NCBI GenBank assembly: GCA_028554645.1
Contig: JAQOOI010000019.1
Coordinates: 620,001-684,000, forward strand
Length of the DNA: 64,000 nt
Direction of reading: 5' to 3'
From: Omphalotus guepiniiformis
Taxonomy: Eukaryota; Basidiomycota; Agaricomycetes; Agaricales; Omphalotaceae
Below are positions 56,901 to 64,000 of this stretch, one piece after another (position 1 is the first letter of the stretch; each line of letters opens with the position of its first letter). The position numbers and the translations under genes are program-made. The notes beneath the pieces are model-generated. The model was not told where the DNA came from. It saw only the letters and a list, made by a program, of their open reading frames with translations, and searched no databases.

Positions 56901-57794
56901 ATGCGCAAACGACGAAATGGCAATATCATTGCAGCTTTGAACACATGGAATGAATTCTTGAAGATGTTCAGCAAGATGTTTGGGCTACATGATGAGACTT
57001 TATACTCTCAATCCAAACTGGATACTGTATATCAGAAGTTCAAAGAAGCATTTGCTGATTTCCTTGTACGCTTTGAGGATGTGGCCAATAAGACCAACTA
57101 CAATGACCCAGCTTTACGGTTCCGATTACTCCGCCAAATCCGCTCTGACCTCAGAAATCGACTCACCAACAATGGGAAAATTCCTGATTCTTATGATGAA
57201 GTTGTTGAAAGACTTTTGGAAATTGATACCGCTCGTGAAGCACTCAATGACATGGGTCTTGGAGACAACACTTATGGTCGCAACTGGAATAATCAACAAA
57301 CAGACACCAATCAGCGTGTAGTTCAAACACGTTTTGTGTCAAACAACACTTACCGACTTCGTAATGCTAACACTCCCAATGTGGTCAGTGGGAATGCTGC
57401 AGAAACAGGAGAAACACAACCCCAATCCAATTTTCCACCCCGTATTTCACAAGAAGAGTATGAACGACGGATGAGGGAAAGGTTGTGTATGCGCTGTGGC
57501 AAACCAGGTCATTTTGGTAGAGAGTGTAGGACTTATCCAATGCCAAACTCCAATCAGAACACAAACCGCAATGGATACAATGCAGGGTCTAACAATGCTG
57601 CTAATGGCAGAGCAGTGTTTGTAGACAATGAGGAAGAAGAAAGGGATGGGGTATATTTGGAAATTGAGGGAGAAGATGGTATTATTCAGATTGAAGACAG
57701 CATCTTCCAGGAGGGCGCAAAGGAAGAGGAATATGAAGATGTAGACAACTCGGGAAACTTGCAGGAGACTCAGGATGGCAGGAGTCACATTTGA
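53994..57794 (+). CDS. gag: Gag polyprotein of the Gypsy element (1266 aa)
   Basis: The first ~800 residues are Ser/Pro/Gln/Asn-rich and low complexity, including an acidic patch (~160-195), a collagen-like GGPGGPGG segment and RDG repeats (~835-895). The conserved retrotransposon gag domain follows (~905-1105; FSGESRAEW, TFVDSCENMFAAKP and a FADFLVRFEDVA helix). A CCHC zinc knuckle, C-MRC-GKPGHFGRE-C, is near residue 1164, and an acidic C-terminus ends at 57794. Gag is several times longer than usual because of the N-terminal extension. The start is 33 bp after the LTR. CpG is scarce up to ~56640 and common afterwards. Confidence 0.92.
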   Translation: MSTQTTHTQTNQQQATSPRHYVLTPDSTNLRRSVSEGPVNRQSQSFTPFETPGQTLGSTPQQIPPGVAVRRPRRRRDRTTGLTFQELTPISPVRPRSTLQTEILRAELYGEQGMTELASGPNTIDNLLQEPYQDQSQFPSQAAINVSSSSSHEAAGDTGNIADDEDEHADMPALQAVSDSESENEEEDEELEPPTMQHLIAHSTPRTQHWQEASMDTGFQSYREGLRNVLGSMYSNSHASTTNARSVQPHPSSHGSPPSANNTVHSNRSQRHSVRESITSQRASTGSHTTNDHEQERSVSATQLAGLAIASRAFLISIGVEDDPLRGDYGWIRMMRRLAQTNLSDLAEHIAEAVQIPYNARELTTLYHFSERPMILHLLNMQDPSSRASSPRSNTPHSSRTTLLSEANDQPHSTSPRSYQQYPEMDIFQWTLNSANMNGNWQVVDDRSVRSSQANLQGYTRVPTHTPVQSPQHAVNWPSTIGRVQQIINTTPSTVRSTVPQAVQGRIATPWHPSTQPIMVSSGSDSTTVVGIPNIPLYRNTEYNIPDPVPPYPGEPPAPTYEQIPASRISNPSSNRASNHVETQSSNVLVQELLQENIQSVNYIDDTEVFVHRSQQEDVEANEPETISRPNRVPGYRNDEVPTESSVQESSGEQRRNRTQTWREELESRIQRGQTRIEPQPNNSPPHHQEEPSRPQAPVQLGTSNQPHSMQVPTTRNRIPSGMERDAPPHLDGRREDQNTSRQYRQNAAGPSRNQEVSHSPGSSRISELRRTQQYPYTPNKGKTPVRNAGGSPDDPNDPGHSHYDEDDSDSDDEHNQSSRGEGPSHWTTPGGPGGPGGPGGPQGPNGPPSGDESDDGYNHRRNGRNGRDGRDGRDGRDGRDERDGRNQEDAEDRRQREELTRALNREAKLDINKPKEFSGESRAEWSTFVDSCENMFAAKPTIYASESSQITFAASYFTGPALRYYNNLMRKRRNGNIIAALNTWNEFLKMFSKMFGLHDETLYSQSKLDTVYQKFKEAFADFLVRFEDVANKTNYNDPALRFRLLRQIRSDLRNRLTNNGKIPDSYDEVVERLLEIDTAREALNDMGLGDNTYGRNWNNQQTDTNQRVVQTRFVSNNTYRLRNANTPNVVSGNAAETGETQPQSNFPPRISQEEYERRMRERLCMRCGKPGHFGRECRTYPMPNSNQNTNRNGYNAGSNNAANGRAVFVDNEEEERDGVYLEIEGEDGIIQIEDSIFQEGAKEEEYEDVDNSGNLQETQDGRSHI

Positions 57795-60700
57795 GTCCAG
57801 AAGAAACTGATTCCATATATTTAAATGGTGCAGTGGTTGAACCAGTCACCATAACTTCTAGATCAGAACAATCCTTCATTATTTCTGCAACAATTTTTAA
57901 TTCCAACTCTGTTAACTATCATTGCCTGCTGGATACAGGTGCCACTAGAGAATTCATTGATCCTAAATTAGCAAATCTCTATCCTGAAAAACTCAAACCT
58001 TTACCCCTTCCCATTCCATTAAGACTCTTTGATGGACAATACACATCTGCAGGGAAAATCACTCACAAATTCCTTGCACCAATCACATTCACTGATGGAA
58101 CAACCCATCACATAGACTTCTTGGTTACTCAACTTCATCCTGAAACCCCTATAGTACTAGGATTACCTTGGTTCAGGAAATACAATCCTCAAGTAAACTG
58201 GACTGAGTTGAAGTTCTCTTTCAATAATAGTGTACAGCTTATGGCTGCAGAAGTATATGATCTCACACAGATCACACACTACATTGTTAGACCTTCCATT
58301 AACAAGAAGCATGGAGTAACCATAGAAGATGAAGAGGAGGAAGATGAATTTGAAAAATCAGGACTAGGGCTGGAAGATCCAATCTTGATCCACATAGAAG
58401 AGATGGATAGGTACTCCCATGAACAGCCTCAGTCCACTTCCAAATTCAAATCTCCTGAACAACACCATCATTCCATCCCTAAAGTCAAACCTCCTATCCC
58501 TGATTCTCAAATGGAAGATACCATCCCACATATATCCTTATTAGGTGCAGCCTCCTTTGCTCAATTGGTGTTGGAAGGATGTGAAGCATCAATCCTATAC
58601 ATAATGCCCAGCACTGAAGAAGCAGAAGTAGAAGCAAGAATGGCCTCTTCCAATAATGAGAATTCAGAAACTCCAGATAAACCAAAACCCAACAAACTCT
58701 CTGAGCAGGAACTACTGGACAAATTTGTACCCAAACAGTATCACCAATATGCCAAAGCCTTCTCAGCTACAGAAGCTAAAGGGTTACCACAGCATAGACC
58801 CTATGATATTAGAATTGATACTGAAGAGGACAAACTTCCACCTTATGGAAAATTATACAATCTGTCAGAAAAAGAATTGAAGGTTTTGAAGGACTACATT
58901 GATGAGATGTTGGAAAAGGGATTTATTAGGCCATCTAGTTCACCAATTGGAGCTCCAGTCTTGTTTGCAAAAAAGAAAGATGGAAGCTTAAGATTGTGTG
59001 TGGATTATCGTGCCCTAAACAAGCTTACTAGAAAAAATCGCTATCCCCTACCACTTATAGGAAACCTCATTGATCAGTTAAGAAGGGCTAAGATCTACAG
59101 CAAACTGGATCTTCGTGCAGGCTACAACAACATAAGAGTTGCTGATGGACATGAATGGAAAACTGCATTCAGGACCAGATATGGTGCCTATGAGTATCTG
59201 GTCATGCCATTTGGACTCACCAATGCCCCTTCTGTCTTCCAACACTTCATAAATGACATATTCCGTGACATGGTGGATGTATCTGTCATAGTATACCTGG
59301 ATGATATTCTCATATTCTCAGACAATGAGCAACAACATCAAGAACATGTATCCAGAGTACTTCAAAGATTGGAAGAACATGATCTGCACATCAAACCAGA
59401 GAAATGTGAATTCCATACTGACTCTGTTGAGTATCTTGGTGTCATTGTCTCTCCAAAGGGTGTTACCATGGATCCTAAAAAGATAGAAGTTATTCAGAAA
59501 TGGGAAAGGCCCACTTCTGTAAAAGAGTTGCAATCATTCTTGGGATTTGCAAACTTCTATAGAAGATTCATTGATAACTATTCTGGAATAGTCAAACCTC
59601 TCACAAGGCTTACCAGTAAAGACAAACCTTGGATTTGGACAGAAGAATGCACCACAGTCTTTGAACTTCTAAAACAAGCATTTCAAGAAGCCCCTATACT
59701 TCAGCATTTTAATCCAGAATTACCTATCATTGTGGAAGCTGATGCATCTGACTATGCCATAGCATCCATTATATCCCAACAAAACAAGGAATCTGGAGAA
59801 ATACATCCCATAGCATTCTATGCAAGAAGTATGACTGGTGCTGAATTGAATTATGATATCTATGATAAAGAGCTATTAGCTATTGTAGAGTCATTCAAGC
59901 AGTGGCGTGCATACTTAGAAGGTTCCAAATACAGGATTGAGGTCTTTACTGATCACAATAACCTACAGTGGTTTACCACCACCAAGACTCTAAGTAGAAG
60001 ACAGGCAAGATGGTCAGAATTCCTATCAGGATTTGACTTTATCATCAACTACAGGCCAGGAAAATTAGGTGGCAAACCAGATGCACTCACAAGAAGGGCT
60101 GATGTCTATCCCAAGAAGGCAGCACAGGCAGCAGTCAATGAAGAGAATCACAAAGTGCTGTTAAGCCCGGAACGTCTTTCCACTTCTCTCATTATGAATG
60201 ATGAAGCAGACCTGGCACGCATTCGTGATGTAGAGAAGGATAGATACTGGAAAGAACACAAGGTTATTGCAGAATCAGAAGAACCTGGACCATTTACAAT
60301 GGAGAATGGACTTCTACTACGTGAAGGACTGGTATATGTACCAAACAATACTCCTTTACGACTTCGAATTCTCCAAGTCCATCATGACCATAAACTAATG
60401 GGACATCCAGGAATGAGAAAAACAGCACAAATGATTCAGCGCACCTACTTCTGGCCAGGGATGCAGAAAGATGTCAAGAAGTATGTGAGAAGTTGCCATG
60501 AATGTCTACGAGCCAAGAGTAGTAGACGAAAACCTTTTGGACTACTCAAACCATTGCCAATTGGTGAAAGACCATGGAGCTCTATATCAGTTGACCACAT
60601 TGGAGAATTACCAGAGTCAAATGGGTTCAATGCAATCATGGTTGTAGTTTGCCGGTTGACTAAACAAGCAATATTCATTGCATGTCATACCACTGACAAT

Positions 60701-61693
60701 GCCTCACAACTGGCCAAACTCTTCATTAAACATGTATTCTCCAAACATGGTCTCCCAGTGGATATAGTCTCTGACAGAGGGTCTACCTTTGTATCATCCT
60801 TCTGGAGTTCTCTGTGTGATGCACTAGATGTTAATACCAACTACTCTACTGCCTACCATCCTCAAACTGATGGACAAACAGAGAGAACAAATCAAACTCT
60901 GGAACAGTACCTTAGACTGTTTGTAAACTATGACCAGGATGATTGGGAAGAATGGTTACCACTTGCAGAATTCACATACAATAATTCTCCAAGTGATTCC
61001 ACTGGGGTAACACCATTCTTTGCAAACAAAGGCTTTCACCCCAGGTTGACAATCTCTCTAAAGGGACTTCCAAATCATCAGGCACATTTAAAGGCACAAG
61101 AACTTAAAGATGTACATGAGTATTTGAAGGGAGAGATTAAAAGAAGCAATGAATCAGCCAAGAAGTTCACCAATTCTAAACGAAGAAGTACACCTAGTGA
61201 TTGGAAGGAAGGAATGTATGTATGGCTAAATGCCAAAAACATCAAAACCAAACGTCCAGCAAAGAAGTTGGATTATAAACAGTTTGGACCTTTCAAAATC
61301 ACTAAGAAGATCTCTGACCATGCTTATCGTCTGGCTTTACCACGTAGCATGGAAACCCTCCACAATGTTTTCCATGTGGACCTGTTGACTGCAGATCCAC
61401 CAGAACACTTCCCACAACGCCGACAACCACCTCCCCCTCCAATTGAAGTTGATGATGAAGAGCACTATGAGGTTGAACAGATCTTGGATAATCGTAGAAG
61501 ATGGGGTAGAATGGAGTACCTTGTTCGCTGGAAAGGCTATGATCCAGAACATGACTCTTGGGAACCAATCAGAAATGTAGTAGGTTCACAAGAGTACATT
61601 GAACAATTTCATCAAGAGCATCCAGAAAAAGAGAAACTCCATGATCAGGAATTGGAGAAGGCAGTGGAGAAGGAAAGGAGTCACACTCAATAG
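57737..61693 (+). CDS. pol: Pol polyprotein: protease, RT, RNase H, integrase, chromodomain
   Basis: Expressed by -1 frameshifting from gag; the frame has no ATG before it overlaps gag. From position 57791 it encodes 1300 residues: aspartic protease LLDTGATREF (~residue 50); reverse transcriptase with LCVDYRALN, MPFGLTNAPS and the catalytic YLDDILIFS (~500); RNase H beginning VEADASDYAIA (~650) and FYARSMTGAE; integrase zinc site H-x-H...C-x-x-C (~865-905) and the D,D-35-E core with SVDHIGELP, VDIVSDRGST and HPQTDGQTERTN; and a chromodomain YEVEQILDNRR...YLVRWKGYDPEHDSWEP (~1225-1275) that usually directs integration to heterochromatin. No stop or missing catalytic residue is seen. Confidence 0.94.
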   Translation, partial: RCRQLGKLAGDSGWQESHLSPEETDSIYLNGAVVEPVTITSRSEQSFIISATIFNSNSVNYHCLLDTGATREFIDPKLANLYPEKLKPLPLPIPLRLFDGQYTSAGKITHKFLAPITFTDGTTHHIDFLVTQLHPETPIVLGLPWFRKYNPQVNWTELKFSFNNSVQLMAAEVYDLTQITHYIVRPSINKKHGVTIEDEEEEDEFEKSGLGLEDPILIHIEEMDRYSHEQPQSTSKFKSPEQHHHSIPKVKPPIPDSQMEDTIPHISLLGAASFAQLVLEGCEASILYIMPSTEEAEVEARMASSNNENSETPDKPKPNKLSEQELLDKFVPKQYHQYAKAFSATEAKGLPQHRPYDIRIDTEEDKLPPYGKLYNLSEKELKVLKDYIDEMLEKGFIRPSSSPIGAPVLFAKKKDGSLRLCVDYRALNKLTRKNRYPLPLIGNLIDQLRRAKIYSKLDLRAGYNNIRVADGHEWKTAFRTRYGAYEYLVMPFGLTNAPSVFQHFINDIFRDMVDVSVIVYLDDILIFSDNEQQHQEHVSRVLQRLEEHDLHIKPEKCEFHTDSVEYLGVIVSPKGVTMDPKKIEVIQKWERPTSVKELQSFLGFANFYRRFIDNYSGIVKPLTRLTSKDKPWIWTEECTTVFELLKQAFQEAPILQHFNPELPIIVEADASDYAIASIISQQNKESGEIHPIAFYARSMTGAELNYDIYDKELLAIVESFKQWRAYLEGSKYRIEVFTDHNNLQWFTTTKTLSRRQARWSEFLSGFDFIINYRPGKLGGKPDALTRRADVYPKKAAQAAVNEENHKVLLSPERLSTSLIMNDEADLARIRDVEKDRYWKEHKVIAESEEPGPFTMENGLLLREGLVYVPNNTPLRLRILQVHHDHKLMGHPGMRKTAQMIQRTYFWPGMQKDVKKYVRSCHECLRAKSSRRKPFGLLKPLPIGERPWSSISVDHIGELPESNGFNAIMVVVCRLTKQAIFIACHTTDNASQLAKLFIKHVFSKHGLPVDIVSDRGSTFVSSFWSSLCDALDVNTNYSTAYHPQTDGQTERTNQTLEQYLRLFVNYDQDDWEEWLPLAEFTYNNSPSDSTGVTPFFANKGFHPRLTISLKGLPNHQAHLKAQELKDVHEYLKGEIKRSNESAKKFTNSKRRSTPSDWKEGMYVWLNAKNIKTKRPAKKLDYKQFGPFKITKKISDHAYRLALPRSMETLHNVFHVDLLTADPPEHFPQRRQPPPPPIEVDDEEHYEVEQILDNRRRWGRMEYLVRWKGYDPEHDSWEPIRNVVGSQEYIEQFHQEHPEKEKLHDQELEKAVEKERSHTQ
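57752..57797 (+). promoter_or_regulatory. Programmed -1 ribosomal frameshift signal between gag and pol
   Basis: G-GGA-AAC (57752-57758) is a canonical X-XXY-YYZ heptamer lying in the gag frame. The pol frame opens at 57737, one base back, and gag stops at 57792-57794. Eight bases after the heptamer, GACTC (57767) can pair with GAGTC (57782); GACTCA can alternatively pair with TGAGTC (57792), allowing a hairpin or pseudoknot. Confidence 0.75.
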
Positions 61694-61802
61694 AAAGAAC
61701 AACCATCACTTGTTTAACATGACATATAAAATCAACTTTGTATTGTCATAAAAGAAAACTGTGGTTATTTCTATTGTACACTATTCCTGATCCCATTCCC
61801 TC
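61694..61802. other. Junction between pol and the antisense gene
   Basis: AT-rich 110 bp with no polypurine tract next to an LTR end and no TGTTAG start, as would be expected at an element's 3' boundary. Confidence 0.6.
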
Positions 61803-62952
61803 CTAATCCTCTTCAACTTCTCCTGGGTACACAAACTCTTCCTCACCATCTTCATCCTCATCATCCTCTCCAGTAAGATCAATGACAGTTGGAGAAAGAT
61901 CAGAAGTTTCCTGCAGGTTAATGTTAACAGGCTCAATACGAGGTTCTGCTACTGCCCATGCACTTGGATAAGTTACACGAGAGATGCTAGAAAGATAAGC
62001 CAAGGGGTCCTGGATACCAAGACGTTGAAAGTTCTGAGTGACTAACTCATCACGAGTGAGATGAGCTTGCGCAATGGTGTCAGCCATCTTATCAAAACAT
62101 TCAACAATCCAGTTCTCCAAGGTAGTCACCCTTAACATACCCTCTGACAGCAGTCGTTGAGCCTGGAACACGCCCTGGACAAAGGTCTGCAAGTCCTTGC
62201 GGAGCGCATCAAAGAAAGGGGTCGGATCAGCACGAAGCTCACGGTACACCATGTCCGCCAATATACGTTGAAAGAAGGTGCTTGCCTCAAACTCATGACG
62301 AAGACGGGCAATAAGAGCATCGCGTTCACGAAGTTCACGATTGCGCTTTGTCTGAGCTGAAACCACACAGTGGTAAGAATTCTTCATGCGTGTAAAGCGG
62401 CGGACCTGTTCTTGAAGATCGGAGGCCAAACGACACATGCGGGTATTAACCCCACGAGCATCCTTCAACTCATCCTGAACCCGAGAAAGGTCACTATGGA
62501 AGGGGTGTAGGTCAATACATAAGAAAGAATGAAAGGAGACACATGTTCGTACCTCTCAAGGGTCTTACGAGCAAGTTCCGAAGCTTCCTTCTCATCCTGC
62601 AACAGCTTAATCTGCACGCGGAGACCAGCGATCAACCTACAACATGATTGTCATTACCAACAAAGAACTTTGACAGGAGAGACTACTACTTACTGTCTAG
62701 TTTCCGCTTCTACGTCTGAAGCCTCTGCCAATTCTTCACTTGACGAACATTCTTGCTCCAGCTCCAAAATACGGCTGACAAAGTGTCAGAAATGTATAAC
62801 AAATGTAAGATTAAGATTACACACGCATCTACAAGTTCACGCAAAGTCAGAGCCGGCATGACTGGCACGTTCATCCAGCTCAGAGGTTCCGCGGTGATGT
62901 GAGGAAGAAACAGAGTGCTCGAAGCCGCGTTGTTGAAAGTCTCGAAGTTCAT
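61803..62952 (-). CDS. Coiled-coil protein, antisense to the Gypsy element (4 exons, 327 aa)
   Basis: Exons 62952-62825, 62774-62694, 62636-62553 and 62493-61803 join in phase to 327 residues starting MNFETFNNAASSTLFL. Residues ~25-175 form coiled coil with heptads of Leu, Glu, Arg and Lys. A basic patch (KNSYHCVVSAQTKRNRELR) follows, then a helical part with ADPTPFFDALRKDLQTFV, and an acidic C-terminus with VIDLTGEDDEDE, which resembles a SUMO-interacting motif. A TATA box (TATAAAA, 63022-63028 on the minus strand) lies ~75 bp upstream. I do not know its function. It converges on pol with a 110-bp gap and may be cargo of the retrotransposon or a host gene. Confidence 0.78.
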
Positions 62953-64000
62953 AATACGCAATGGTGCAGAAAGTGGGATTGCAAGGGTAATAAGGACAGA
63001 AATACATAAGTGAAGACTAGGTTTTATATGAAGCCCAGAATCCCAACCAAGACCCTTCTTCGAGATCCTCAATCTACGACATTCGAGACGAGTCATAGGT
63101 CAAAAGACAGTTCCGTGTTCCTTCTGATAGGTGGCGTATGTCGACCTGAGAACATCCTAAGAAGTCAGGGAAACGATATGACAATCGAGCTCCAGACATA
63201 CCATGTGCTCAAAAGAACCCCAATGTATTGTCACCGTTCCTCCATTCTAGGTACCGTCGCTGTTGAGAATACATCCATCATCGCTCTTCGTATTGTCATT
63301 GTTGGTATTGCCGCACGCACCTCGTCTCCACGCAGTGCCAATGGTGTCCGTTTCGCCACGTCGCCCATCCGGGGTCAAAGCATTGAGATTCCTGAAGGTC
63401 CCTTCACTCTCATCCCATCTTGCGCGTATATTCTAGAACGAACAGAAGTTAAGAACGAAAAGCGCCACCCCATATGAATCTTTAACGCACCCAGATTATG
63501 AACCCGGCATAAGTCTTCTCGCTCTTCCGTTGAGCTGCTACAAAAACCTCCATCTCCACCTTGCTGGTTCCTCTTCCATTCCTTTCGTCACGGGTTTGTT
63601 GTGGTAGTCTTGAGAAAGAAGATATGATGCAAAGAAAATAGCAGTGACTCAGAGAAAGACAGGGAGCACGCACCTACGAAACCCGTGTTCTCTCCTTATA
63701 CCCGAAACTGAAGTCCAACCATTTCACACCTGCCATCTATACCTGCATGAAGAACGAAGGGTATTCTGACGAATATGCTGTTCGGTCCTACCAATCATCT
63801 ACGCTGCGCCTGCGAGAAAACCTGGACTAATGGTCAGATGTTGTCTTTGCAGAAAAACGAAGCAGGTTGAAGATAAAAAAACACGTTCCTATCGTTCCCA
63901 TTACAATCCACGTCTATTAATTCATCACATTACAAAACGCGAGACCTGGAAAATTCGAAGAGAAGATAAGAATGAGTCAGATAGACCATAGACAAACAAA
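62953..64000. other. Promoter of the coiled-coil gene and unassigned DNA
   Basis: Open frames at 63010-63477 (plus, 155 aa) and 63482-63673 (minus) are not supported by any motif or splice pattern I can recognise. No LTR copy is present. A gene running off the right edge cannot be excluded. Confidence 0.4.

Larger units (their letters stand above)
52835..61693 (+). mobile_element. Ty3/Gypsy chromodomain LTR retrotransposon (5' LTR, gag, pol; no 3' LTR in window)
   Basis: The 5' LTR is followed by a self-complementary primer site, a long gag, a -1 frameshift site, and pol in the order protease, reverse transcriptase, RNase H, integrase, chromodomain. That order defines Ty3/Gypsy chromoviruses; self-priming is the Tf1/sushi type. 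Both reading frames are open throughout. No copy of the LTR is present between 61694 and 64000, so the 3' LTR is lost or lies beyond the window. Confidence 0.93.

Noticed and set aside
56356..56940. 194-aa plus-strand frame rich in Met and Glu
   Set aside because: Out-of-frame reading of the RDG/GGP repeats in gag.
63010..63477. 155-aa plus-strand frame near the right edge
   Set aside because: No recognisable domain; overlaps the promoter of the antisense coiled-coil gene. Could be real but cannot be supported.

Overview
The window is genomic DNA of a filamentous basidiomycete, most likely an agaricomycete. Host genes are split by many 50-80 bp introns, several exons are only 8-21 nt long, and the families present (DUF6534 membrane protein, paired P450s, Rieske-DUF455 protein, KIN1 kinase with a long disordered middle, chromodomain Ty3/Gypsy element, Helitron) fit that group. 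Nearly all host genes had to be assembled by hand from exons, checking phase at each junction; coordinates given are coding spans.

Region 0.4-32 kb (host genes). A retroposon with a 16-bp target-site duplication (365-728) precedes a disordered protein (847-1870). A possible terpenoid cluster follows: P450-1 (3277-5611, minus), a four-helix membrane protein (7314-8270, minus), a DUF6534 membrane protein (9199-11337, minus), P450-2 (12764-14988, plus) and a terpene-synthase-fold protein whose metal-binding motifs are degenerate (15874-17201, plus). Housekeeping genes come next: signal peptidase subunit SPC1 (17464-18455), a KIN1/MARK kinase (19202-23589) and a hexose-type transporter (24280-26758). 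After a 715-bp element with perfect 114-bp inverted ends (27030-27744) come a TauD-like dioxygenase (28075-29781) and an AAAP amino-acid transporter (29920-32007, minus).

Region 33-40 kb. Two paralogous seven-helix receptor-like genes (33006-34929 plus; 37826-39728 minus) face each other across a Rieske-DUF455 fusion gene (35030-36895, minus). The plus copy carries two splice-site changes relative to the minus copy.

Region 41-64 kb is dominated by mobile DNA: an intact Helitron Rep/helicase of 2524 aa with a C-terminal cysteine-protease-like domain (42138-49712, minus), beside a frameshifted remnant of a similar C-terminus; a last exon resembling a TET/JBP-type dioxygenase C-terminus (50517-50759, minus); an AT-rich element with ~230-bp inverted arms (50905-52834); and a Ty3/Gypsy chromodomain retrotransposon from its 5' LTR (52835-53960) through gag (53994-57794) and pol (to 61693). 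A coiled-coil gene lies antisense just downstream (61803-62952). No 3' LTR is visible before the window ends.

The most interesting signal is in this LTR. Just downstream of the inferred transcription start is an array of ten short hairpins with an almost invariant 9-nt loop (AAGCATTTC) and different stems that nevertheless stay paired, including a compensatory A-T to G-C change between two duplicated units. The same element shows a self-priming arrangement (12 nt after the LTR are complementary to the predicted RNA 5' end), a textbook GGGAAAC -1 frameshift heptamer between gag and pol, and seven TGASTCA (Gcn4/AP-1-type) sites in U3.
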